Origin: an uncultured Clostridia bacterium
GTDB taxonomy: Bacteria > Bacillota > Clostridia > Oscillospirales > CAG-272
DNA length: 6,166 nucleotides
Direction of reading: 5' to 3'
Assembly (NCBI GenBank): GCA_947306035.1
Contig: CAMZFG010000063.1
Location: forward strand, 1-6,166
Shown: in pieces, positions 1 through 6,166 of the stretch
How the letters are laid out: every line of letters begins with the position of its first letter
Position numbering within the stretch: position 1 is the first letter of the stretch
Program-made: the position numbers and the translations under genes
The notes under the pieces: generated by a model
Database searches by the model: none
Seen by the model: only the letters and a program-made list of their open reading frames with translations
What the model was told of the DNA's origin: nothing

Positions 1-357
1 TACAAGCGCATCTCGGGCTGCGGCTCGGGCACGGAATATATGGCCGTGACCCCGACGGGCGACCTTTACCCCTGCCATCAGTTCGTGGGCGAGACGGCGT
101 TCCGCCTCGGCGACGTGTGGACGGGCGTGACCAACGAGGCCGTGCGGGCCGACTTTGCCGCCTGCAACGTCTATGCCCGCGAGGAATGCCGCACCTGCTG
201 GGCGCGGCTGTACTGCTCCGGCGGCTGCGCGGCCAACGCCTATCACGCCACGGGCTCGGTGCGCGGCGTTTACGCTTACGGGTGCGAACTGTTCAAAAAG
301 CGTATGGAATGCGCCATTGCGGTCGCCGTGGACAAAGCGTTGGAGGGCGAGCCATGA
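1..357 (+). CDS. scfB: SCIFF peptide maturase (radical SAM/SPASM), C-terminal part
   Basis: This is the last 118 residues of a radical SAM enzyme that forms thioether cross-links in SCIFF (six-cysteine) ribosomal peptides in the cytoplasm. The reading frame is open from base 1, so the gene starts outside the window and the CX3CX2C radical SAM core is not visible. The visible part is a SPASM domain. It has Cys7, then a G-x4-C unit (Gly20 to Cys25), then CX2CX5CX3C (Cys63, 66, 72, 76) and a final Cys95, the usual ligands for two auxiliary 4Fe-4S clusters. The stretch GCGSGTEYMAVTP (6-18) followed by GDLYPCHQFVGE (20-31) is characteristic of the SCIFF maturase subfamily rather than of generic SPASM proteins; this assignment is from remembered family sequences. 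The precursor peptide gene is normally just upstream and is not in this window. The stop codon overlaps the start of the next gene (ATGA), implying co-translation. An internal ATG at 40 is not a start, since it would cut the SPASM motif. Confidence 0.9.
   Translation, partial: YKRISGCGSGTEYMAVTPTGDLYPCHQFVGETAFRLGDVWTGVTNEAVRADFAACNVYAREECRTCWARLYCSGGCAANAYHATGSVRGVYAYGCELFKKRMECAIAVAVDKALEGEP
342..347 (+). promoter_or_regulatory. Shine-Dalgarno for the PLP enzyme gene
   Basis: GGAGGG lies six bases before the ATG at 354, inside the final codons of the scfB reading frame. It fixes the start of the decarboxylase-family gene at 354. The longer open frame reaching back to 117 has no such site at its ATG and would run through the SPASM coding region in a different frame. 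Confidence 0.75.
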
Positions 358-1700
358 CGAAAACGCCGATCTGCGATTTTGTCAGGCAATACGCGGCCGA
401 AAGCCCCGTGCGCCTGCATATGCCGGGGCACAAGGGCAGGCCGGTGCTCGGGCCGGAGCCGCTCGATATCACCGAGATCGACGGGGCCGACGACCTCTAT
501 CTGCCCCGCGGCATCATCGCCGAGAGCGAGCGCATCGCGGGCTCACTGTTCGGCGCGGACACCTACTATTCGGCCGAGGGCTCTTCGCTCTGCCTGCGCG
601 CCATGCTGTTTCTTTCCATGCAGGCGGCCGAAAAGCCCCGGAACGGGGCGCGTTTTTGCCTGCTCTCCGGCCGCAACGCCCATAAAACGTTGCTTTATAC
701 CGCCGCGCTGCTCGACTTTGACGTCGCGTGGCTGCACCCCGCCGCGGACGACGGCTATCAAAGTTGCACCGTGACGGCAGAGGGCGTGGAGCGGGCTTTG
801 GCAAACATGAAAACGCCGCCGTTCGCCGTATTCCTCACTTCGCCCGACTACGTGGGCAACGTGACCGACCTCGCCGCCGTTGCCGCCGTATGCCGCGCGC
901 ACGGTCTGCCGCTGCTTGTCGACAACGCGCACGGCGCGTATCTGAAGTTTCTCGAAAAAAGCCGCCACCCGCTCGACCTCGGCGCGGCGATGTGCTGCGA
1001 CTCGGCGCATAAGACCCTGCCCGTACTGACGGGCGGCGCCTATCTGCATCTATCTTCAAGTTGGGGCAAGGTGACGAAAAACGACGTGCTCTCTGCTCTG
1101 TCGCTGTTCGGCTCGACAAGTCCCTCTTACCTCATTTTGCAGTCGCTCGACGCGGCCAACCCGTATCTTGCCGCGCTCGGCGAACGGCTTGCCGCTTTTC
1201 TGCCGCACGTCGACGCGCTGAAAGAAACGCTGACGGCGGCGGGCTACGCCGTGACGGGCGACGAGCCCATGAAAGTGACCGTGCGCCCCCGCGCGCGCGG
1301 CTATACGGGCGACGCGCTCGCCGCCCTGCTCCGCGAACGGGATATCGTCGTCGAATACCACGACCCCGACGTGGTCGTATTGATGCCGACGCCGCAGAAT
1401 ACCCCCGACGAACTCTGCCGGGTCGGCCGCGTTTTGGCCGATATCCCGCCCCGTTCGCCCATTTCTGCCGCGCCGCCGCCCTACCGAAAGCCGATGGTGC
1501 GCCTCTCTCCCCGCCAGGCGTTGTTTGCCCCCCGCGAGACCGTGCCCGCGGCGAACGCGGTGGGGCGCGTGCTGGCCGATCCGGCCGTCTCCTGCCCGCC
1601 CGCCGTGCCGATCCTTTCCTGCGGTGAGATCGTGGACGAGGCCGCGGCGGCGCGCTTTGCCTACTACGGCGTGCAAGATCTGACCGTTGTCAAACGATGA
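354..1700 (+). CDS. Orn/Lys/Arg decarboxylase family PLP-dependent enzyme
   Basis: Complete 448-residue fold-type I PLP enzyme of the Orn/Lys/Arg decarboxylase family, a cytoplasmic enzyme expected to decarboxylate a basic amino acid, though the substrate cannot be read from sequence. Seen motifs: MPGHKG at 23-28, a phosphate-binding-type loop SAEGSSLC (73-80), LTSPDYVGN (161-169), LVDNAHGAYL (188-197) with Asp190 expected to contact the pyridine nitrogen and His193 to stack on it, and DSAHKTLPVLTGG (216-228) with Lys220 as the Schiff-base lysine. The C-terminal domain (about 378-430) ends in CPPAVPILSCGE (414-425), corresponding to the PPGIPLLVPGE region of characterised members. The length matches the short, YaaO-like class without an N-terminal receiver-like domain. 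In Clostridia similar proteins are often annotated only as class I/II-fold aminotransferases. The start at 354 is set by a good Shine-Dalgarno and an ATGA overlap with scfB. A hairpin terminator follows immediately. In many Firmicutes yaaO-type genes sit near tmk and holB; here the neighbour is the SCIFF maturase. Confidence 0.9.
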   Translation: MTKTPICDFVRQYAAESPVRLHMPGHKGRPVLGPEPLDITEIDGADDLYLPRGIIAESERIAGSLFGADTYYSAEGSSLCLRAMLFLSMQAAEKPRNGARFCLLSGRNAHKTLLYTAALLDFDVAWLHPAADDGYQSCTVTAEGVERALANMKTPPFAVFLTSPDYVGNVTDLAAVAAVCRAHGLPLLVDNAHGAYLKFLEKSRHPLDLGAAMCCDSAHKTLPVLTGGAYLHLSSSWGKVTKNDVLSALSLFGSTSPSYLILQSLDAANPYLAALGERLAAFLPHVDALKETLTAAGYAVTGDEPMKVTVRPRARGYTGDALAALLRERDIVVEYHDPDVVVLMPTPQNTPDELCRVGRVLADIPPRSPISAAPPPYRKPMVRLSPRQALFAPRETVPAANAVGRVLADPAVSCPPAVPILSCGEIVDEAAAARFAYYGVQDLTVVKR

Positions 1701-1706
1701 ATACGA

Positions 1707-1740
1707 AAAAGCCCGATGCGGTGCATCGGGCTTTTGTTTT
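1707..1740. terminator. Bidirectional Rho-independent terminator between convergent genes
   Basis: A perfect 9-bp stem, GCCCGATGC at 1711-1719 pairing with GCATCGGGC at 1723-1731, closes a 3-base loop. The stem is flanked by A residues (1706-1710) on the left and T residues (1732-1735, then 1737-1742) on the right, so it works in both directions: a T-rich run follows it on the + strand and TTTTT follows it on the - strand. It starts 10 bases after the stop of the PLP enzyme gene and about 9 bases beyond the stop of the converging - strand gene, so it probably ends both transcription units. Confidence 0.9.
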
Positions 1741-2511
1741 TTATTTTCTGTGGTACAGGGCGGCGCGGCCTCTCGTGCCGCTTTTTTCAATGGCGCCGAG
1801 CGCCTCGAACACGAAGAGCACGTCGTAAAGGTCATATCCCGCAAGACGGGTCAGTTTTCCGAACGTTTTGGCGGTAAAATCGGGCGGCGCGTCGGCCGGA
1901 AACAGCGCGGCGTAATCCTCTTTTGCCGCAAAGCGCCGCACGTCGACCAGCGCCATGGGGATCAGCTCGTAGCGGTGGGAGCCCCGCTTTTTCTCTCTGC
2001 CCCAGCCGTCGCGCAGGCGGTACTCGTCAAAGGAGATGACGGGAAAGCACAGCGAAAAGCGCGGCGAACCCAGCCACGGGGCAAACGGCTTCAACTGCGT
2101 CAGCGGCGAGAACGGCCCGTCGCGGAGAGGAGAGCGGCGGCGTTCGGTGACCTCGCCCGTGGCAGGATCCATCCAGCTGATCCATTTTTCGGCGATCAGC
2201 GGATGCACCACCGTGACGCGATAGTCCGTTTCGCTCATATAGAATTCGATCTTTTGCCGCAGGGGGTAAAGGTCGCCCGTCTGGATCTCGTAGATCGCAC
2301 CGTCGGCCGTCAGCACGTCGGCCACGAAGCGCCGCTTCCGATCCGCCGCGACCCTTTGCTCGTGGCAGGCCTCGTCGTCGCACACCCAGCGTTTGAGCAG
2401 CCCGTGCAGCCGCTTTTCGGCCAAAAGGCCGATGCCGTCACGCACTTTTACGCGCGAGAGCTCCTCGCGGCAAAGGCGCATGAAGGAGAGTTCTTCCGCT
2501 GCGGTCATCAT
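1741..2511 (-). CDS. Conserved hypothetical protein; PD-(D/E)XK nuclease-like core plus winged helix (putative)
   Basis: A 256-residue soluble protein with no signal peptide or membrane segment. It resembles an uncharacterised family I recall from Clostridia, with landmarks GIGLLAEKRLHGLLKRW (26-42), RRFVADVL (60-67), YEIQTGDL (74-81), YRVTVVHP (97-104) and RGSHRYELIPMALVD (176-190). The order helix with Glu32, strand with Asp65, hairpin turn, strand with Glu75-x-Gln77, helix (84-92), strand (97-103) resembles a PD-(D/E)XK nuclease core with an E-x-Q variant. That is an inference from pattern, not a proven homology. Residues about 211-256 look like a winged helix-turn-helix with a basic wing (EKSGTRGRAALYHRK), suggesting DNA or RNA binding. 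Its ATG overlaps the stop of the upstream ABC gene by four bases, with a modest GGGGA seven bases ahead; codon 2 is also ATG and Met11 is an alternative start. It is last in the operon and its stop abuts the terminator. No known function. Confidence 0.85.
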   Translation of the reverse strand: MMTAAEELSFMRLCREELSRVKVRDGIGLLAEKRLHGLLKRWVCDDEACHEQRVAADRKRRFVADVLTADGAIYEIQTGDLYPLRQKIEFYMSETDYRVTVVHPLIAEKWISWMDPATGEVTERRRSPLRDGPFSPLTQLKPFAPWLGSPRFSLCFPVISFDEYRLRDGWGREKKRGSHRYELIPMALVDVRRFAAKEDYAALFPADAPPDFTAKTFGKLTRLAGYDLYDVLFVFEALGAIEKSGTRGRAALYHRK

Positions 2512-4481
2512 GTGGCGATCCCCGCGAACTGGTTGCGATAGAGCTCGGCGTAGGCGCCGTTCTGACGAAGCAGCGCGTCGTGGTCGCCGATCTCCGCGAT
2601 GACGCCGTTTTTGAGCACCACGATACGGTCGGCGTCGCGAATGGTGGAAAGGCGGTGCGCGATGATGAGCGACGTGCGATTGCGCATCAGCGCCACCATG
2701 GCCTGCTGGATCTGCATTTCGGTGCGGGTGTCCACCGAGGAAGTGGCCTCGTCCAAGATCAGGATCTTGGGGTCGGCCAGCACCGCCCGCGCGATGGAGA
2801 GCAACTGGCGCTGCCCCTGCGACAGGTTGCCGCCGCCCTCCGAAAGCACGGTGTCGTAACCCTCTGGCAGTCGGTCGATGAAGTCCGCCGCCCGCGCGAG
2901 GGCAGCCGCCTGCCGCATCTGCTCGTCGGTGGCGTTTGCCGCCCCGTACTTGATATTGGCGCGGATGGTGTCGCGGAACAGCACGGTGTCCTGCAGCACG
3001 ATGGCGATGGCGCGGCGCAGTTCGTGCTTGCGGATATCGGCGATATCCACCCCGTCCACCGTGATACGGCCGCCGTCCGGCTCGTAAAAGCGCGTCAGCA
3101 GGTTGACCACCGTCGTCTTGCCGGAGCCGGTGGCGCCCACCACCGCGATCTTCTCGCCCCGGCGCACGGAGAGGTCAAAGCCCTTCAGCACCGGTTCGCC
3201 CGGCACGTAGCCGAAGTGCAGATCCTCAAACGCGATGTCGCCCTTGATGTCCGCCGCCGTCAGCGCCGCCTGCCCCGCGTCGATCTCGTCGGGGCTGTCC
3301 AGCATCTCGAAAATGCGCTCCGCGCCGGCCAGCGCCGTGAGAATGGCCGCGTACTGATTGGCGATCTGGTTGATGGGGTGCGTGAATTTTTTGGAGTAGG
3401 ACAGCATGGACTGAATGTTGCCGATGCTGACGGTGCCGGCGCCGCCGAACAGGATCAACGCGCCGCCCGTGGCGGCGATCAGCACGTACTGCAGGTTGCC
3501 GAGAAAGTTCATGATGGGCCCCATGATCGAGCCCCATACTCTGGCCTTGACGGCGCAGTCGCGGAACTGTCCGCTGACGTCGGTGAAGGTGCCGATCGCC
3601 TTTTGCTCCTTGCCGAAGGCCATGACCGTCTGATAGGACGTGACCATCTCCTCCACGGTGCCGTTCATCTGCCCCAGCAGTTTTTGCTGGCGCACGAAGT
3701 ATTTGCGCATGAATTTGGCCAGACCCGTGGAAACGAGAACGGAGAGCGGAATGGTCACCACGGCCACCAGCGTCATCAGCGGGCTCAATATCAGCATCAT
3801 GACGAAAGCGCCCACCAGCGTCAGGAGCGCCGAAAACAGCGACGTGACGGACTGCGAAACGGCGTTGGAAATGTTCTCGGCGTCGTTGGTCATGCGCGAC
3901 ATGATGTCGCCGTGCCGGTGCGTGTCGGTGTAGGAGATGGGCAGGCGGGAGATCTTTTCAAACAGGTCGCCCCGCAGGGTGCAGACGGTGCGCTGCGAGA
4001 GTTTGGCCGCCAGAATGCCCATGAGATAATTGAGCACGCCGCTGACGGCAAAGAGAACGACCATGGCGATCAGGTAAAAATACAGACCCCGCGTGCGGCC
4101 CTCTCTGCCGATATAGTCCTCGGCGCGGGTATGCACCACGAAGGAAGTCTTGACGTCCGCGCCCCGCACGTCGCCGTGAAAATCGTACAGGATCTCGCCC
4201 GTGACGGCGTCGCGGTAGACGGGCTCGATGGCGTCGATGGCGCGCCCCTGGAAGAGCGGCCCCAACAGGTCGATGGCCGTGATGATCAGCATGATGCCGA
4301 GCAGCGCGATCAGCACCGCGCGGCTCTTGCCGATGTAGCGAAGCAGGCGGCGCAGCGACGCGCCGGTGTTTTTGGGCTTTTCGGCGTTCATGCGCCCCTG
4401 CATGGCGCCGCGGCCGCCGCCCGGCCGCAGGTTGATGACGGGCCTTGCTTGCGCGTTCGGTCTTTGTGCGTTGCCGTTCAT
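2508..4481 (-). CDS. ABC exporter half-transporter, catalytically intact subunit (TM288/BmrD-like)
   Basis: Complete 657-residue fusion of an ABC type-I exporter membrane domain and an ATPase domain; it acts in the cytoplasmic membrane as one half of a heterodimeric exporter with the product of the upstream gene. A Gly/Arg-rich, disordered-looking N-terminus (1-40) precedes six membrane helices, roughly 55-76, 132-155, 213-232, 235-254, 318-345 and 355-383. The nucleotide-binding domain (about 415-650) has A-loop Tyr425, Walker A GATGSGKT (449-456), Q-loop Gln497, signature LSQGQ (553-557), Walker B ILILDE with catalytic Glu578, D-loop SSVD (581-584) and switch His609. Intact Glu and His with a signature that departs from LSGGQ is the typical pattern of the TM288 or BmrD side of asymmetric exporters. 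The first extracellular loop (about 79-131) is clearly longer than the family norm. The start at 4481 is backed by an ATGA overlap; Met27 and Met31 lack a good ribosome site. Substrate unknown; a drug, lipid or peptide are all possible. Confidence 0.95.
   Translation of the reverse strand: MNGNAQRPNAQARPVINLRPGGGRGAMQGRMNAEKPKNTGASLRRLLRYIGKSRAVLIALLGIMLIITAIDLLGPLFQGRAIDAIEPVYRDAVTGEILYDFHGDVRGADVKTSFVVHTRAEDYIGREGRTRGLYFYLIAMVVLFAVSGVLNYLMGILAAKLSQRTVCTLRGDLFEKISRLPISYTDTHRHGDIMSRMTNDAENISNAVSQSVTSLFSALLTLVGAFVMMLILSPLMTLVAVVTIPLSVLVSTGLAKFMRKYFVRQQKLLGQMNGTVEEMVTSYQTVMAFGKEQKAIGTFTDVSGQFRDCAVKARVWGSIMGPIMNFLGNLQYVLIAATGGALILFGGAGTVSIGNIQSMLSYSKKFTHPINQIANQYAAILTALAGAERIFEMLDSPDEIDAGQAALTAADIKGDIAFEDLHFGYVPGEPVLKGFDLSVRRGEKIAVVGATGSGKTTVVNLLTRFYEPDGGRITVDGVDIADIRKHELRRAIAIVLQDTVLFRDTIRANIKYGAANATDEQMRQAAALARAADFIDRLPEGYDTVLSEGGGNLSQGQRQLLSIARAVLADPKILILDEATSSVDTRTEMQIQQAMVALMRNRTSLIIAHRLSTIRDADRIVVLKNGVIAEIGDHDALLRQNGAYAELYRNQFAGIAT
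2519..2523 (-). promoter_or_regulatory. Weak Shine-Dalgarno for the 256-residue gene
   Basis: On the - strand GGGGA sits seven bases before the ATG at 2511-2509, within the last codons of the ABC gene. It is a poor match to GGAGG, so initiation probably relies partly on coupling through the ATGA overlap. It mildly favours the first of two adjacent ATG codons. Confidence 0.4.
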
Positions 4482-6166
4482 TGCGCGCCACCCCCCATCT
4501 GCGAGGCGTAGATCTCGCGGTAAGCCGGCGAGATGCGCATGAGTTCGTCGTGCGGGGCGCAGGCCGTCACGGTGCCGTTTTCGATCACGGCGATGCGGTC
4601 GGCGTGCCGCACGCTGGCGATGCGCTGGGCGATCAGAATGACCGTGGTGTTCCGCAGTTTTTCGTGCAGCGCGGTGCGCAGCCGCGTTTCGGTCGCCAGG
4701 TCGAGCGCCGAGGTGGCGTCGTCAAAGATCAGGATCTCCGGCTTGCGCAAAAGGGCGCGCGCGATGGCGACGCGCTGTTTCTGTCCGCCGGAGAGCGAGG
4801 CGCCCTTTTCGGCGATGGGGGTATCGTATCCCTCGGCGAACGCGGTGATAAAATCGTCGGCCTGCGCCGTTTTCGCGGCCTCGCGCACCGCCGCGTCGTC
4901 GGCCGTTTCGTCGCCCCAGCGGATATTGCCGGCCACCGTGTCGGAGAACAGTTCGCTCTTTTGCAGCACGAAGCCGATCTTTTGCCGCAGCGCGGTGAGA
5001 TCGTAGTCGCGCACGGGCAGACCGTCGACCAGCACCTCGCCCGCCGTCGCGTCGTAAAAGCGCGGTATCAGGCGCACCAACGACGACTTGCCGGAGCCGG
5101 TCGCCCCCACCACGCCGAGCGTTTCGCCCTGCCGTATCTCCAGATCGATGTCGTGCAGAACGGGCTCGCCCACCGTGCCGGGATAGCGGAACGACACGCC
5201 CCGGAACGCCACCGCGACCGGCGCTTTTTCGGCCGTTTGGCCGCCGCCCGTGATGACGGGGTCGCTTTCCAGCACTTCGCGCACGCGCTTGGCCGAGGCC
5301 AGCGCGCGGGAAACGGACTGAAACATCATAGTCACCATCATAATGGAGAACACGACCTGCGTCGTATAGGTCACGGCCGCCATGATGTTGCCCGTGCTCA
5401 TGCCGCCGAGGCCGTCGGCAATGCGGCGGCCGCCGAGCCAGATGATGGCGATGACCGCAAAGTTCTGCACGATGACCAGCACCGGGTGGATGACGGCCAT
5501 CAGGCGCAGCACCCGGTAGTTGACGTCGCGCAGGTCGCGGTTGGCCTGCCCGAAGCGCTCCACTTCATACGCCTCGCGCACCGAGGCCTTGACGACGCGG
5601 GCGCCCGACACGTTCTCCTGCACCACGCAGTTGACGCGGTCGAGTTTTTTCTGCACCGTGGTGAACATGGGCACCGCCCGCGACAGCACCAGCACCAGCG
5701 TCACCGCCAGCACGGGCAGCGCGATGAGCAGTACCATGCCGAAGCGCACGTCGAGCAGCAGCAAAAACACGGTGCCGCCGATGAGAAAGAACGGCGCGCG
5801 CACGAACATGCGCAGCAGCATCTCCATAAATTCGACGATCATCGAAATATCGTTGGTCATGCGGGTGACGAGCGACCCCGTGGTGAAGCGGTCGGTCTGC
5901 TCGAGCGACAGCGCCATGACGCGGCTGTAAGCGTCGCGCCGCAGATCGTGGCCGAAGCCCTGCGCCGCCCGCGCCGCCGTATAGGCGCAGAACGTGCCGA
6001 AAAAGCCGCCGATCAGCGTGACGAACAGCATCAGAATGCCGAAGGTGATGATGATCTGCAGCCCGCCGTAGCCGTGCGGGTGGAACAGCCCCATGATGAA
6101 CGCCGCCACGGGACTTTCCGTGATGTCGGCGCCGATGATGCCGTAGTTGACGATGAAAGACATCAG
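4478..6166 (-). CDS. ABC exporter half-transporter, degenerate-site subunit (TM287/BmrC-like), N-terminus cut
   Basis: Membrane/ATPase fusion protein, open to the right window edge. About 562 residues are visible and they begin inside membrane helix 1, so some 35-45 residues are missing; the Met at 6163 is internal. Numbering from that Met, membrane helices fall near 35-60, 118-137, 140-161, 224-250 and 258-284. The ATPase domain has A-loop Tyr327, Walker A GATGSGKS (353-360), Q-loop Gln401, a canonical LSGGQ signature (457-461) and Walker B ILIFDD, where Asp482 (codon 4718-4720) replaces the catalytic Glu. The switch-loop position is Gln513 (codon 4625-4627) instead of His. These substitutions are those of TM287-type subunits, whose own site binds ATP but hydrolyses it poorly while their LSGGQ completes the partner's active site. 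The frame is otherwise intact, so this is a specialised subunit and not a decaying gene. Its stop overlaps the partner's start (ATGA), consistent with stoichiometric expression. Confidence 0.95.
   Translation of the reverse strand: MMSFIVNYGIIGADITESPVAAFIMGLFHPHGYGGLQIIITFGILMLFVTLIGGFFGTFCAYTAARAAQGFGHDLRRDAYSRVMALSLEQTDRFTTGSLVTRMTNDISMIVEFMEMLLRMFVRAPFFLIGGTVFLLLLDVRFGMVLLIALPVLAVTLVLVLSRAVPMFTTVQKKLDRVNCVVQENVSGARVVKASVREAYEVERFGQANRDLRDVNYRVLRLMAVIHPVLVIVQNFAVIAIIWLGGRRIADGLGGMSTGNIMAAVTYTTQVVFSIMMVTMMFQSVSRALASAKRVREVLESDPVITGGGQTAEKAPVAVAFRGVSFRYPGTVGEPVLHDIDLEIRQGETLGVVGATGSGKSSLVRLIPRFYDATAGEVLVDGLPVRDYDLTALRQKIGFVLQKSELFSDTVAGNIRWGDETADDAAVREAAKTAQADDFITAFAEGYDTPIAEKGASLSGGQKQRVAIARALLRKPEILIFDDATSALDLATETRLRTALHEKLRNTTVILIAQRIASVRHADRIAVIENGTVTACAPHDELMRISPAYREIYASQMGGGAQ
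4488..4496 (-). promoter_or_regulatory. Shine-Dalgarno-like G-rich site for the second ABC gene
   Basis: On the - strand GGGGGGTGG lies six bases before the ATG at 4481-4479. It also encodes the Met-Gly-Gly-Gly tail of the upstream ABC subunit. It supports the start at 4481 over the in-frame ATG at 4403, which is preceded by a GC-only stretch without a ribosome site. Confidence 0.45.

Noticed and set aside
117..353. N-terminal extension of the PLP enzyme back to an ATG at 117
   Set aside because: The extension is out of frame with, and lies entirely over, the SPASM coding region. The family begins near the MTKTP start and a good Shine-Dalgarno precedes 354.
1056..1844. 262-codon open frame on the - strand opposite the PLP enzyme gene
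   Set aside because: Its translation is Arg/His/Gly-rich with no domain, and it crosses the terminator. The + strand frame carries all the PLP enzyme motifs.
1687..2541. 284-codon open frame on the + strand opposite the 256-residue gene
   Set aside because: It runs through the terminator hairpin and has an Arg/Gln/His-rich composition. The - strand frame has a recognisable family pattern, a proper overlap with its neighbour and a stop beside the terminator.
2753..2770. Inverted repeat CCAAGATC-AG-GATCTTGG
   Set aside because: It encodes the Walker B region (PKILIL) of the ABC protein, has no T run and sits mid-gene, so it is most likely a by-product of coding.
3111..3140. Near-repeat of the sequence around 5081-5110
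   Set aside because: Both copies encode the Walker A loop of the two homologous ABC subunits. The similarity reflects paralogy, not a mobile or regulatory repeat.
4401..4403. Internal ATG (Met27) as start of the second ABC gene
   Set aside because: No ribosome site precedes it, whereas the ATG at 4481 overlaps the upstream stop and follows a G-rich Shine-Dalgarno-like site. Gly/Arg-rich N-terminal tails are common in these subunits.
2580..4511. 643-codon open frame on the + strand opposite the second ABC gene
   Set aside because: Its translation is rich in His, Arg, Gln and Asp-Gly with no recognisable domain, while the opposite strand encodes a full ABC exporter with every motif. Long antisense open frames are expected in high-GC DNA.

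Overview
The window is high-GC bacterial DNA, densely coded, with two converging gene blocks that meet at a hairpin terminator near 1707-1740. The left-hand gene is the end of a SCIFF peptide maturase, a radical SAM enzyme that is close to universal in class Clostridia and rare elsewhere. Together with the high GC and clostridial-type neighbours, this suggests a high-GC member of the Clostridia (for example an Oscillospirales or Christensenellales type). The exact lineage cannot be read from the sequence alone.

Left block, + strand (1-1700): the C-terminal 118 residues of the SCIFF maturase (scfB), whose SPASM domain holds auxiliary iron-sulfur clusters. It is coupled through a 4-base ATGA overlap to a complete 448-residue PLP-dependent enzyme of the Orn/Lys/Arg decarboxylase family. 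The SCIFF precursor peptide gene and the radical SAM core lie outside the window, upstream.

Right block, - strand (1741-6166), reading from the right edge: an ABC exporter half-transporter missing its first ~40 residues at the window edge, a second complete half-transporter of 657 residues, and a 256-residue protein of unknown function. All three are joined by 4-base ATGA overlaps and so look like one operon. The two half-transporters form a textbook asymmetric heterodimer of the TM287/TM288 or BmrC/BmrD type. The first has Asp for the catalytic Glu and Gln for the switch His. The second has intact catalytic residues but an LSQGQ signature. The second also carries an enlarged first extracellular loop.

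The last gene of the operon is the least explained item. It shows a D-x9-E-x-Q pattern in a beta-strand context that resembles a PD-(D/E)XK nuclease-type core, followed by a winged-helix-like C-terminus. No RNA gene, CRISPR array, insertion sequence or origin was seen. No stretch longer than 300 bases lacks a gene; the only real intergenic gap is about 40 bases and holds the terminator. Promoters of both blocks must lie outside the window.
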